A DNA stretch of 64,000 bases from positions 248,001 to 312,000 of the forward strand of contig JAHVJD010000001.1 of the NCBI GenBank assembly GCA_019801415.1, given 5' to 3'. The DNA comes from Nocardioides marinus. Lineage in GTDB: Bacteria > Pseudomonadota > Alphaproteobacteria > Rhodobacterales > Rhodobacteraceae. Under the pieces are notes generated by a model, which was not told where the DNA came from, ran no database searches, and saw only the letters and a program-made list of their open reading frames with translations. The position numbers were made by a program, and so were the translations under genes. How positions within the stretch are numbered: the first letter of the stretch is position 1; the number at the start of each line of letters is the position of its first letter. Positions 8,248 through 18,808 of the stretch are shown in pieces.

Positions 8248-10563
8248 TCAGTGCAACTGAGCGTGAACAGTTTCCGTCAACTGATTGAGAGAGAAGGGTT
8301 TTGGCAGGAAGACCGAGTTCGGCACTTCGGGGTCGGCTTCGCCGAAGGCACCCTCGGCATAGCCGGACACGAAAACCACGCGTGTGTCGGGGCGCTCTTT
8401 CAGGGCCTGTCGCACCCAGCTGGGTCCGTCCATCCCGGGCATCACCACATCGGTGACAAACACATCCACCGTCAGCCCCGGATCCTCCAGCGTGCGCAAC
8501 GCGTCCTCGGCGGATTCGGCCTCGAGAACGGTGTACCCCCGCATCCGCAGCGCACGGGACGCAAAGGCGCGCACCGGCGCTTCATCTTCCACCAGCAGCA
8601 CCACGCCCTCGCCGTGCTGCGCATTGCCGCCGCGCTCGGCCACATCTGCTGGCGCTTCCGCAGCCTTGGGCTCGGCCTGCGGTTTGTAGACCGGGAAGAA
8701 CAGCGTGAACTGGGTGCCTTGCCCCTGCACGGAATCCACGAAGATGTAACCGCCCGTCTGCTTGATGATGCCGTAGGCGGTGGACAGGCCAAGACCCGTG
8801 CCCTCACCGGTGCGCTTGGTGGTGTAGAACGGCTCAAACACCTTTTGCAGCTTGTCCGGCGCGATGCCGACGCCCTCGTCCGAGACCTTGACGGTGACCC
8901 AGTCGCCGGCCGGAACTGTGGCGCGGTTGCGCTCGAGAGGTTTGTCGAGCGACAGAACCTCGGTCTCGACACGGATTTCGCCCCCTTGTGGCATCGCATC
9001 GCGGGCATTCACCACCAGGTTCATCAGCACCTGTTCGAGCTGGCGCTTATCAGCCCGGATCGATTTCATCACCGGGTCATGGCTCAGCGTCAGGGTGACC
9101 TTCTCGCCGACCAGACGGTTCAGCAGATGGGTGAGATCCGACAGGGTGTCGCGCACATCCAGCGTTTCCGGCTGCAGTGTCTGCTTGCGCGAAAAGGCCA
9201 ATAGCTGGCTCACCAGCGAGGCAGCCCGGTTGGCGTTTTCATGGATCTGGATCAGGTCGCCGTAATCCTGGTCGCCCTGATCGTGACGCAGCAGCAGCAG
9301 GTCGCAATGGCCTGAAATCGCGGTCAGAAGGTTGTTGAAATCATGCGCAACACCGCCCGCCAGCTGACCGATTGCCTGCATCTTCTGGCTTTGGACAAAT
9401 TGCGCCTCGAGCGTCTTCAGCTCGGTCGCATCGTTCAGCACCGCGATCAGGACGGGCTCACCCTCTTCCACCGTGCGGGTCAGGGTGACCTGGACAAACA
9501 CCTCCTTGTCGCCACGCGACAGGCGCAGAAACTCGGACTTGTTCGGCGCCAGACCATCGGCCGTATCGCGCAGCCAGTCCGACATCGGCCGTCCCAGGCC
9601 CTCCATCAACTGGCCCAGTTTCAGATTGGCACAGCTGCTGACACCCAACAGGCGCAGGGCCATCCGGTTCGCGCTCAGAATCTCGCCGCTCGCCGCCACC
9701 TTCAGGAAGGGAACCGGCAACGCCTCCAGACCGGCCTGGCTGGAGTTGAGGCCGCTTTCATCGACTTCCATAAGGAACAGCTCGCTGCGACCCTGGGTGC
9801 GGTTCTTCTCGCTGACCAAAACGGATACCGGCCCGTTCTTGGTGCTGAGCGTGTTGATCTGCCCCGGCAGAATCGGAAGCGACGGAAACAGGCGGTCCGT
9901 CGATTTCACGCGCTCGCCGATCAGGGTGCGCGCGGCTTCGTTCATGAACAAAACCGCCCCGGTGCGGCCCACTGTGATCATCGGCACCGGCATTGCATCG
10001 GCACCGCGCCCGCTGCTGCTGCGCTCCTGAATATCCTCAACCCGCCACAGGAAGCTGCCGCCGGTCATCTGGTGCACCGCCAGCCGCACATGGCCGCGGC
10101 GCGTGACGATATCCTCGCGCGCGGCACCATCCACACGTGCCCGGCTCTGCAGCCGGTAGAGCACCGCGGAAGGGTTCGCCAAAACCGAGCGCAACGTTCC
10201 CGCCAGCGTGTCGCGGGTGGCATCCTGGAACCGCTTCACGGCGGCACCGTTGCAGGCGTGGATCACACCGTCGTCATCGGTGACGAAACTGGGGGTGGCG
10301 TCTTTCTCGATAAAGCCCGTCAGCAGCTCGGCGGCCATCGCGCGCGCATTCAGCCGCAGCCGTGTCTGCACCATCATCAGCACCGCCACGGCAATCAGCG
10401 TCAGCCCGACCATGATGAAGCCGCGCCCGATCCATTCCGGCAGGGGCAACAACCAGGGGCTGGCGATCAACATAACCGCGAGCAGAACGGTCGCTGCAAG
10501 CCGGGCGTGCTCAGGCGCGTGAACGCGCAGTTCCGGAACGGAGGTTTCTTGGCGACCGGGCAT
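8248..10563 (-). CDS. cckA: Hybrid sensor histidine kinase CckA
   Basis: 771 residues. Two N-terminal membrane helices (about 22-40 and 46-66) are followed by PAS-like domains. A HisKA domain has GGVAHDFNNLL with phospho-acceptor His407, then come the HATPase (NLVVNARDAM, GTGLGLSTAYG) and a C-terminal receiver with VEDE and phospho-acceptor Asp705 (FVTDVVMPGMDG). CckA passes phosphate through ChpT to CtrA. In roseobacters this controls flagella, gene-transfer agents and cell-cycle-linked genes. The start has GGAG six bases upstream. A perfect CtrA-type box lies about 50 bp upstream, suggesting feedback by its own output regulator. The downstream phosphorelay partners are not in this window. 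Confidence 0.93.
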   Translation of the reverse strand: MPGRQETSVPELRVHAPEHARLAATVLLAVMLIASPWLLPLPEWIGRGFIMVGLTLIAVAVLMMVQTRLRLNARAMAAELLTGFIEKDATPSFVTDDDGVIHACNGAAVKRFQDATRDTLAGTLRSVLANPSAVLYRLQSRARVDGAAREDIVTRRGHVRLAVHQMTGGSFLWRVEDIQERSSSGRGADAMPVPMITVGRTGAVLFMNEAARTLIGERVKSTDRLFPSLPILPGQINTLSTKNGPVSVLVSEKNRTQGRSELFLMEVDESGLNSSQAGLEALPVPFLKVAASGEILSANRMALRLLGVSSCANLKLGQLMEGLGRPMSDWLRDTADGLAPNKSEFLRLSRGDKEVFVQVTLTRTVEEGEPVLIAVLNDATELKTLEAQFVQSQKMQAIGQLAGGVAHDFNNLLTAISGHCDLLLLRHDQGDQDYGDLIQIHENANRAASLVSQLLAFSRKQTLQPETLDVRDTLSDLTHLLNRLVGEKVTLTLSHDPVMKSIRADKRQLEQVLMNLVVNARDAMPQGGEIRVETEVLSLDKPLERNRATVPAGDWVTVKVSDEGVGIAPDKLQKVFEPFYTTKRTGEGTGLGLSTAYGIIKQTGGYIFVDSVQGQGTQFTLFFPVYKPQAEPKAAEAPADVAERGGNAQHGEGVVLLVEDEAPVRAFASRALRMRGYTVLEAESAEDALRTLEDPGLTVDVFVTDVVMPGMDGPSWVRQALKERPDTRVVFVSGYAEGAFGEADPEVPNSVFLPKPFSLNQLTETVHAQLH

Positions 10564-10613
10564 TAGGGCTCCGCTACTTTTGCTGAGATGCCGCCATAAC
10601 GCGGCGGTTCAGG

Positions 10614-10628
10614 TTAAAACCACGTTAA
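10614..10628 (-). promoter_or_regulatory. Putative CtrA-binding site upstream of cckA
   Basis: The sequence is TTAA-AACCACG-TTAA. Read towards cckA it is TTAA CGTGGTT TTAACC, a perfect TTAA-N7-TTAA match with the extra C of the extended CtrA consensus. It ends about 50 bp before the cckA start, in a 93-bp intergenic gap. Confidence 0.6.
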
Positions 10629-10656
10629 GAATACCAAAACTTTTCCAGCTGGAACC

Positions 10657-11838
10657 CTAGCAATCGCCGGTCTGGCGCGTCAACACGGCAACATGGAAAC
10701 CATCGGTCCCGTCCTGGACCTTCCAGCTCCGCTCGCAGACCAGTTTCCATCCGGCATTTTCCTGAAGAAACCGTTGAACTTGCTCGGTATTTTCCCCGCG
10801 CAGCATTGAGCAGGTCGCATAGGCCAGATAGCCGCCCGGCGCGGTCAGCCGCGCGGCCTCACGCAGGATGCTGGCCTGCACTTGATACAGGTCTTGCAAC
10901 CGCTCAGCCGTCAATCGCCATTTACCTTCGGGCGCGCGACGCCAGGAGCCGGACCCGGAACAGGGGACATCGCACAACACCAGATCGAACGGGCCAGCGC
11001 TGTCGAGAGCATCGGTCGGAAGGCAGCTCACCTTAGCGCCCGCCCGTGCAGCCCGCTGTGGCAGATCCTTCATCCGCCTGCGGTCGGCATCATGGGCAAA
11101 CAGGTCAATGTCGGCCTGTGCGGCCATGGCCAAGGACTTGCCGCCGCCACCCGCACAATAGTCCAGTACCTTCATGCCGTCGCTCAGCGGCAGTTGTTCG
11201 ACCACCGCCTGGCTGGCCGCATCCTGCAGTTCGACCAATCCGCTCTGATAGGCCTCGGCATTGCGCAACCGCCGCGCGCCCTCGACCACTTCAAGCGCCA
11301 TCCGTGCTGCGGGGTGCTCTGTGGCCTCGATACCATCCGCCCGCAGACGCTCCAGCGCTTCCGCCACGGACCCCCGGCGCGGGTTCACGCGCAGGTGCAC
11401 CGGCGCGCGGGAGCGTAGCGCCCGGGCCGCGTCGACGGCCCCTGCCCCAAGGCTGGCGCGAAACTCCGGCCACAGCCAGTCGGGAATATCAAGCGCTTCG
11501 GCGCTGTCGGCCTCCAGCGGTGCAGGCAATTGCCGCTCCTCGGCCGTCAGCGCTGCGGGAGCGTGCCCGACCGCGGTAAAAACGGAATCGGGGTCGGTGC
11601 CCGCCTCGCGCAAAGCGCCCAGGATCAGGCCGCGCCCATTGCGGGCGCCGCCAAGAGCAGCATGCGAGCGCAGGCAGCGCAGGGCGGTAAACACGTGATC
11701 GCGAACCGCCGCGCGGTCCTTGGAACCGGCAAAGCGGCTGCGCCGCCCCCAGGAGGTCAGCGCCTTTTCCGCCGCTTCCCCGGCCAACACCTGGTCGAGG
11801 ATCTCAATGGCCGCCTGCAGGCGGGCGGCGGGGGTCAT
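10657..11838 (-). CDS. RsmB-like 16S rRNA/NOL1-NOP2-Sun family cytosine-C5 methyltransferase
   Basis: 393 residues. The N-terminal part (about 1-110) is a shortened NusB-like helical region. The C-terminal Rossmann methyltransferase domain carries the SAM-binding motif DYCAGGGGKS, then DVPCSGSGSWRR with the motif IV cysteine and YATCSML with the second catalytic cysteine. This two-cysteine arrangement is diagnostic of RNA m5C methyltransferases. The likely target is 16S rRNA, as for RsmB, but the N-terminal region is not a standard NusB and the target position is inference. It starts 36 bp after guaB on the same strand and is probably cotranscribed with it. Confidence 0.88.
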   Translation of the reverse strand: MTPAARLQAAIEILDQVLAGEAAEKALTSWGRRSRFAGSKDRAAVRDHVFTALRCLRSHAALGGARNGRGLILGALREAGTDPDSVFTAVGHAPAALTAEERQLPAPLEADSAEALDIPDWLWPEFRASLGAGAVDAARALRSRAPVHLRVNPRRGSVAEALERLRADGIEATEHPAARMALEVVEGARRLRNAEAYQSGLVELQDAASQAVVEQLPLSDGMKVLDYCAGGGGKSLAMAAQADIDLFAHDADRRRMKDLPQRAARAGAKVSCLPTDALDSAGPFDLVLCDVPCSGSGSWRRAPEGKWRLTAERLQDLYQVQASILREAARLTAPGGYLAYATCSMLRGENTEQVQRFLQENAGWKLVCERSWKVQDGTDGFHVAVLTRQTGDC

Positions 11839-11874
11839 GCCCCTGCCCCTTGGTCACATGCGGCCATCATCGTC

Positions 11875-13326
<1,452 letters not shown>

Positions 13327-13588
13327 TCATCCCCATGCATAACCCCGTTTGGCGGTGACCCTATGGCACAGAACTGGACGATGGGAAAGAGGCCCGGGGC
13401 AGAAATCCTGCGCTGCAGCATCGCACGCGACCCGCAACGGCATGCCTGCCGGGCCGATTTTCCGTTAAGCCCGTGCTGAAACCTGCAAAAATGCCGCCCG
13501 CAGACCTGAAAATGCCGCGCCATGCCTTTCGCCCGCCGCAAAAGCCCATATGCTCCGCCGAAACTGCGGAAGTGAGAAGGCCACCGGC

Positions 13589-15637
13589 ATGACTGACGAA
13601 CCCCTCGTTGTGTTTACCCCCTCCGGCAAGCGCGGACGTTTTCCCGTAGGTACGCCGATCCTGACGGCGGCGCGTCAGCTTGGCGTCGACCTGGATTCTG
13701 TCTGCGGCGGCCGCGGCATCTGCTCGAAATGCCAGATCACGCCATCCTATGGCGAGTTCCCCAAACACGGCGTCACCGTGGCAGAGGGCGCGCTGAGCGA
13801 GTGGAACAAGGTCGAACAGCGTTACAAGGACAAGCGCGGGCTGATCGATGGTCGCCGCCTGGGCTGCCAGGCCACGGTGCAGGGCGACGTCGTGATCGAC
13901 GTGCCGCCGGAAAGCCAGGTCCACCGCCAGGTGGTGCGCAAACGCGCCGAGGCCCGGGACATCGTGATGAACCCCTCCACCCGGCTGTTTTACGTCGAGG
14001 TCGAAGAACCCGACATGCACAAACCCACCGGCGACATGGAGCGGCTGATCGAGGCCTTGGAAACCCAGTGGCAGCTGAAGGGTGTCAAGACCGACCTTCA
14101 CATCCTGAGCGTCCTGCAACCGGCGCTGCGCAAGGGCGACTGGAAAGTCACCGTCGCCGTCCACCTCGGCGACGAAAGCCACCCGCCCAAGATCATGCAC
14201 ATCTGGCCTGGCTACTATGAAGGCACGGTTTACGGGCTGGCGGTCGACCTCGGCTCCACCACCATTGCCGCGCATCTGTGCGATCTGAAAACCGGCGAGG
14301 TCGTCGCCTCCTCGGGCATCATGAACCCGCAGATCCGCTTTGGCGAAGACCTGATGAGCCGGGTGTCCTATTCGATGATGAACAAGGGCGGCGACCAGGA
14401 GATGACCCGCGCGGTGCGCGAGGGCATGAACGCGCTGTTCACCCAGATCGCTTCGGAGGCGGGGATCGACAAGGCGCTGATCGTCGATGCCGTCTTCGTC
14501 TGCAACCCGGTGATGCACCATCTGTTCCTTGGCATCGACCCGTTCGAACTTGGCCAGGCGCCCTTTGCGCTGGCGACCTCCAACGCGCTGGCCTTGCGCG
14601 CGAACGAGCTGGATCTGAACATCCACCCGGCTGCCCGTGTCTACCTGCTGCCCTGCATCGCAGGCCATGTCGGCGCCGATGCCGCGGCGGTCGCACTGTC
14701 GGAAGCGCCGGACAAGTCCGAGGATCTGGTGCTGGTGGTCGACGTCGGCACCAACGCCGAGATCCTGCTTGGCAACAAGGAAAAGGTTCTGGCCTGCTCC
14801 TCCCCCACCGGGCCGGCTTTCGAGGGCGCGCAGATCTCCAGCGGCCAGCGCGCCGCCCCCGGTGCCATCGAGCGGGTGGAAATCAACCCGGAAACCAAGG
14901 AGCCGCGCTTCCGCGTCATCGGTTCCGACGTCTGGTCGGACGAGGACGGCTTTGCCGAATCCATCGCCACCACCGGCATCACCGGTATCTGCGGCTCCGG
15001 CATCATTGAAGCAATTGCCGAGATGCGGCTGGCGGGCGTGCTGGACGCCTCCGGTCTCATCGGCTCGGCCGAACAGACCGGCACCAGCCGCTGCATTCAG
15101 GACGGGCGCACCAATGCCTATCTGCTCTGGGACGGATCTGCCGATGGCGGGCCGACCATCACCGTCACCAACCCTGACATCCGGGCGATCCAGATGGCCA
15201 AGGCGGCGCTTTACTCCGGCGCGCGGCTGCTGATGGACAAGTTCGGCGTCGACAAGGTCGACCGGGTGGTGCTGGCCGGTGCATTCGGTGCGCATATCTC
15301 GGCCAAGCACGCGATGGTGCTGGGCATGATTCCCGATTGCGAACTGAACAAGGTGACCTCCGCGGGCAACGCGGCCGGCACCGGCGCCCGGATCGCGCTG
15401 CTGAACACCGATGCGCGCGCCGAGATCGAGGAAACCGTGCGCCGTATCGAGAAGATCGAGACCGCGGTTGAGCCGCGTTTCCAGGAGCATTTCGTCAACG
15501 CCTCCGCAATCCCGAACTCGGCCGAACCCTTCCCGATCCTGGAAACCGTGGTGACCCTGCCGCAGGTCAACTTCAACACTGGTGGTGGCGAGAGCGGTGC
15601 CGCGGGCGGTGGCCGCCGCAGACGCCGCCGCGGCTAA
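13589..15637 (+). CDS. RamA/RACo-like corrinoid protein reactivator (2Fe-2S plus ASKHA ATPase, DUF4445)
   Basis: 682 residues. The N-terminal ferredoxin-like domain has Cys39, Cys45, Cys48 (VCGGRGICSKC) and Cys93 (RRLGCQA) for one 2Fe-2S cluster. A middle linker leads to an ASKHA ATPase domain with YGLAVDLGSTTIAAHL, VVDVGTNAEILLG and GICGSGIIEAIAEM. Such proteins reduce inactive Co(II) corrinoid proteins using ATP. In roseobacters a RamA-like protein is reported to serve a split methionine synthase lacking its own reactivation domain; that role here is inference because no methyltransferase gene is in the window. The tail ends in a Gly- and Arg-rich segment (GGGRRRRRRG). ATG 13589 has GAGAAGG upstream. 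Confidence 0.85.
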   Translation: MTDEPLVVFTPSGKRGRFPVGTPILTAARQLGVDLDSVCGGRGICSKCQITPSYGEFPKHGVTVAEGALSEWNKVEQRYKDKRGLIDGRRLGCQATVQGDVVIDVPPESQVHRQVVRKRAEARDIVMNPSTRLFYVEVEEPDMHKPTGDMERLIEALETQWQLKGVKTDLHILSVLQPALRKGDWKVTVAVHLGDESHPPKIMHIWPGYYEGTVYGLAVDLGSTTIAAHLCDLKTGEVVASSGIMNPQIRFGEDLMSRVSYSMMNKGGDQEMTRAVREGMNALFTQIASEAGIDKALIVDAVFVCNPVMHHLFLGIDPFELGQAPFALATSNALALRANELDLNIHPAARVYLLPCIAGHVGADAAAVALSEAPDKSEDLVLVVDVGTNAEILLGNKEKVLACSSPTGPAFEGAQISSGQRAAPGAIERVEINPETKEPRFRVIGSDVWSDEDGFAESIATTGITGICGSGIIEAIAEMRLAGVLDASGLIGSAEQTGTSRCIQDGRTNAYLLWDGSADGGPTITVTNPDIRAIQMAKAALYSGARLLMDKFGVDKVDRVVLAGAFGAHISAKHAMVLGMIPDCELNKVTSAGNAAGTGARIALLNTDARAEIEETVRRIEKIETAVEPRFQEHFVNASAIPNSAEPFPILETVVTLPQVNFNTGGGESGAAGGGRRRRRRG

Positions 15638-15669
15638 GGCCAAACCTGTGGAAAACAGCAGCGTCGCCC

Positions 15670-15698
15670 TTGACCTCATTGGCGGCGCAGCATAATTC
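15670..15698 (+). promoter_or_regulatory. Promoter of tRNA-Gly
   Basis: TTGACC (15670-15675) and TAATTC (15693-15698) are 17 bp apart and lie 12 bp before the tRNA gene. This is a good sigma70-type pair for a stable RNA. Confidence 0.6.
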
Positions 15699-15710
15699 TT
15701 CGTTCCACAG

Positions 15711-15784
15711 GCGGGTATGATGTAATGGTAGCCTGTCAGCTTCCCAAGCTGAACGCGCGGGTTCGATTCCCGCTACCCGCTCCA
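15711..15784 (+). tRNA. tRNA-Gly (anticodon CCC)
   Basis: A 74-nt cloverleaf. The acceptor stem GCGGGTA pairs with TACCCGC, the anticodon stem TCAGC with GCTGA around the loop TTCCCAA, and the T arm is GCGGG-TTCGATT-CCCGC. The 3' end is TCCA, so CCA is encoded. The anticodon CCC is at 15743-15745. A T-rich stretch follows. No integrase or duplicated 3' end is seen nearby, so there is no sign of use as an integration site. Confidence 0.97.
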
Positions 15785-15944
15785 GTTTCCTTTCTTCTCT
15801 GCACCGCCTAAGCATCAGGCAGGCTGCCGCGATGGCACGGATCCCGTAGGCCTGGTGCCGCGGCGTCGCACCAAAACACACCGGATGTGCTAGACTGCCC
15901 GCGTGCACCCGATGGTCGGGTCACGTGGTTGAGAGGGTATTGGT

Positions 15945-16427
15945 ATGGCACAGTTTGGTTCGATCAGTGCGTTGGTCTGCATCCTGACGGCGGGGACCGC
16001 CCTTGCTGGAACGACCTGGGACCAGGGCGGACAAGGCATGGGCACCTCAAGCAGCACGGTGACGCAAATCGCCGACAATCACATGGTGATGCAGGTCAGC
16101 AGTACTTACGAAAAAGTCGACATGGAAAGCCCCGACCACCCGATGAACGGCGCATCAGGCCCCTGCTTTGGCGCGGTTGAGGTCTCCGCAGGCGCCGCCT
16201 CGGGTGGTGGCATCTGCGCTTTCAAGGACAAGGCTGGCGACAGCGTCGTCCTGCACTGGGACGCCGAGGCCATGGAGGCAACCGGCGCCCTCACCGGCAG
16301 CTGGACGATCAGCGGCGGCACCGGCCCCTGGGCCGAGGCCAGTGGCGGAGGTCGCTTTTCCTCGTTGACGGATCCCGCGAGCGGGAATTTCGTCAATACG
16401 ATCACCAGCAACCTTACGCTGCCTTGA
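15945..16427 (+). CDS. Secreted protein of unknown function
   Basis: 160 residues. A signal peptide ending TAGTALA, cleaved near residue 22, is followed by a glycine- and serine-rich beta-type protein. The C-terminal half has WTISGGTGPWAEASGGGRF, which resembles the GTG-ASGGG turn of DUF3224 or allene-oxide-cyclase-like barrels, but I cannot confirm that. Two cysteines (in GPCFG and GICAF) could form a disulfide in the periplasm. GAGAGGG before ATG 15945 supports the start. It is alone between the tRNA and the convergent pgl gene. Function unknown. Confidence 0.75.
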   Translation: MAQFGSISALVCILTAGTALAGTTWDQGGQGMGTSSSTVTQIADNHMVMQVSSTYEKVDMESPDHPMNGASGPCFGAVEVSAGAASGGGICAFKDKAGDSVVLHWDAEAMEATGALTGSWTISGGTGPWAEASGGGRFSSLTDPASGNFVNTITSNLTLP

Positions 16428-16504
16428 CCAAGGGGGTCCGCGGTCGGTTTTGCGGCCAACTGGCAGCCCGAGGCCAGAGCTGACGATCGCTCTCAGGTCA
16501 CGTC

Positions 16505-17176
16505 TCAGGGCGCCCAGTGCACCCGCGCCTCTGAGAGCACGGCCTGAATAGGCGCTTCCTCCGGCGGCAGGGTCATCGCGCGCTCCAGGGCTGCGCGTTT
16601 CGCGTCGCCGAAGATCACGAGATGCTTGGCAATCGCCGCATCCAGAACCCGTGCGGTCAGGCTGATACGGGCTTCGGGCTGGCTGTCCGGGCGCATCACC
16701 GCAAAGGCAGGCGCATCGGCCGCCAGCGCCTCCGCCAGCCCGTCTGCACCGGGAAACAGCGAGGCCGTGTGCATGTCTTCCCCCATGCCCAACAAGACCA
16801 CCGACAGGGGCAATTTATCCTGCAGTTGCCGCTCCAGCTCGACTGCGGCCACGGCGGGGTCCTGGCCGGGCAGGTAGAAAGGCATGAACTGCGCCGCCGC
16901 GGCACGGTTCTGCAGCAGCCGTGCCCGGATCATCGCCGCGTTGGAGCGCGGATTGTCCTCTGCCACCCACCGTTCATCGGTGGCCATGACCTGCACCCGC
17001 GCCCAATCGATGTCCGCGGCACAGAGGTCATCGAAAATCGGCGCCGGCGTGGTACCGCCTGCAACCGCCAGCGACACCAGATCATTGTGCAAAAGGTGGG
17101 TCTTCAGATCGCCCGCCATTTCATTGGCGACCTCGATCGCCAACATGTCTCGATCAGCGTATTCGTTGAATTTCAT
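16505..17176 (-). CDS. pgl: 6-phosphogluconolactonase
   Basis: 223 residues starting MKFNEYADRD. SLAVAGGTTPAPIFDDL and VMATDERWVAEDNPRSN are the family signatures for phosphate binding and the lactone site. LLGMGEDMHTASLFPGADGL closes the conserved core. The cytosolic enzyme hydrolyses 6-phosphogluconolactone to 6-phosphogluconate, the second step of the pentose-phosphate and Entner-Doudoroff routes. It overlaps the zwf stop in an ATGA junction, so translation of the two is probably coupled. No pgi, edd or eda gene follows in this window. Confidence 0.95.
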   Translation of the reverse strand: MKFNEYADRDMLAIEVANEMAGDLKTHLLHNDLVSLAVAGGTTPAPIFDDLCAADIDWARVQVMATDERWVAEDNPRSNAAMIRARLLQNRAAAAQFMPFYLPGQDPAVAAVELERQLQDKLPLSVVLLGMGEDMHTASLFPGADGLAEALAADAPAFAVMRPDSQPEARISLTARVLDAAIAKHLVIFGDAKRAALERAMTLPPEEAPIQAVLSEARVHWAP

Positions 17177-18657
17177 GGGTTTATTCCCCTCCACTCACGC
17201 CCATCGCGGCGCATTAACAAATCAGCGTCACCGGGTCCGGTGCTGCCGCTGTCATATGGTTTCGGCACGTCGCCGCGGGATTCCCACCCCGCGATGATGG
17301 GGTCGGTCCAGGCCCAGGCCGCTTCGACCTCGTCGCCACGCATGAACAGCGTCTGGTCGCCGCGCACAACGTCCATGATCAGCCGTTCATAGGCATCCGG
17401 CGGAGTGCCCCCCTCCGAGCCCAAGGCCTCGGCAAAGCTCATGTCCAAGGGCACGTCAATCAGGCGCATGCCCCCCTGCCCCGGCTCCTTGATGGTCACG
17501 CTCAAGGTGATGCCTTCGTTGGGCTGGAGCCGGATTTTCAGATGGTTTGCGTGGCGTCCGGCTTCTGCACCAAAGATGGAATGCGGCGCATCCTTGAACA
17601 TGACGTTGATCACCGAAGACCGCGCAACCAGCCGCTTGCCGGTGCGCAGATAAAACGGCGTGCCCGCCCAGCGCCAGTTGCTGATATGGGCCTTCAACGC
17701 CACGTAACTCTCGGTACGGCTACGCGGATTGCCGACCGTATCGCGGTAGGACGGATGCGCCTGTGCGCCCCCCTCGGCCGCCTGCCGCGCCTGATATTGA
17801 CCGCGCACGATGTGATGCGGCTCGACCGGGTCCAACGCCCGGATCACCTTGAGCTTTTCGTCCCGCACGGCATCCGGGTCGAACTTGGCCGGAGGTTCCA
17901 TCGCGATCAGGCACAGCAGCTGCATCAGGTGGTTCTGCATCATATCGCGCATGGCACCCGAGCGTTCGTAATAGTCTTCCCGCCCCTCGATGCCGACGGT
18001 TTCGGCCACGGTGATCTGGATGTGATCCACATACTGGCTGTTCCACAATGGCTCGAACAGCATATTGCCGAACCGCACCGCCATCAGGTTTTGCACCGTT
18101 TCCTTGCCCAGATAGTGATCGATGCGATAGATCTGCCCCTCGTCGAAATGACTGGCCAATGTACGGTTGAGCGCCTTGGCCGTCTGGAGGTCGCGACCAA
18201 AAGGCTTCTCGACCACGATACGGGTATCGCCATTGGTCAAGCCGTGACTGTGCAAGCGCTCTGCCAGCGGTGCAAACAGGGCCGGGCCGACCGAGAAGTA
18301 GAACAGACGAACCGGCACCTCCGCGCTCGGCCGCAGTTGCGCGGCGAGCTCTTCCCAGCCCTGGGTGCCCATTCCGTCAAGCGCCACGTAGCTGACGCGC
18401 GACAGGAAACTGGTCAGCTCTGCATCATCGACGGCCCGGGGGCCACAGTGCTCGCGCAGGGCCGTCGCCACGATATTGCGATAATCGGCACAACTCAGCC
18501 CTGCCCGCGCGGCGCCTATGATCCGTTCCGATCCCGGCAACTGTCCGGCACAGTGGCGCCGGAAAAGCGCAGGCAGGATCTTGCGCTGCGCCAGATCCCC
18601 CGTACCGCCAAAGATCACCAGGTCGAAGGGGGCGACCGGTATGATACGCGAAACCAT
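17173..18657 (-). CDS. zwf: Glucose-6-phosphate 1-dehydrogenase
   Basis: 494 residues. The N-terminal nucleotide fold has IFGGTGDLAQRKILPAL. The substrate site is RIDHYLGKETVQNL, with EKPFGRDL before it. The enzyme oxidises glucose-6-phosphate to the lactone and makes NADPH, feeding the Entner-Doudoroff pathway that dominates sugar use in roseobacters. ATG 18657 (MVSRIIPVAPFD) has GGAAGAG upstream and is preferred to a longer frame without homology. It forms an operon with pgl through a four-base stop/start overlap and is divergent from the radical SAM gene. Confidence 0.97.
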   Translation of the reverse strand: MVSRIIPVAPFDLVIFGGTGDLAQRKILPALFRRHCAGQLPGSERIIGAARAGLSCADYRNIVATALREHCGPRAVDDAELTSFLSRVSYVALDGMGTQGWEELAAQLRPSAEVPVRLFYFSVGPALFAPLAERLHSHGLTNGDTRIVVEKPFGRDLQTAKALNRTLASHFDEGQIYRIDHYLGKETVQNLMAVRFGNMLFEPLWNSQYVDHIQITVAETVGIEGREDYYERSGAMRDMMQNHLMQLLCLIAMEPPAKFDPDAVRDEKLKVIRALDPVEPHHIVRGQYQARQAAEGGAQAHPSYRDTVGNPRSRTESYVALKAHISNWRWAGTPFYLRTGKRLVARSSVINVMFKDAPHSIFGAEAGRHANHLKIRLQPNEGITLSVTIKEPGQGGMRLIDVPLDMSFAEALGSEGGTPPDAYERLIMDVVRGDQTLFMRGDEVEAAWAWTDPIIAGWESRGDVPKPYDSGSTGPGDADLLMRRDGREWRGINP

Positions 18658-18808
18658 CGTTGCTCTTCCCGCTTGTTGCTCGCCCTGCCTGGCGTGGCCC
18701 AGGCACACTGACGCTCACATCCGTGTCATGTAAAGGTCCGGCGGCTTTCAATTCCCGCATAGTATAAGGTAGCTTGCGCGGAAGGGAACTGCTGCAAAGG
18801 ATATCCGC

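Noticed and set aside
15711-15784. tRNA-Gly as an integration site
   Set aside because: No integrase gene, no repeated 3' tRNA segment and no composition shift on either side.
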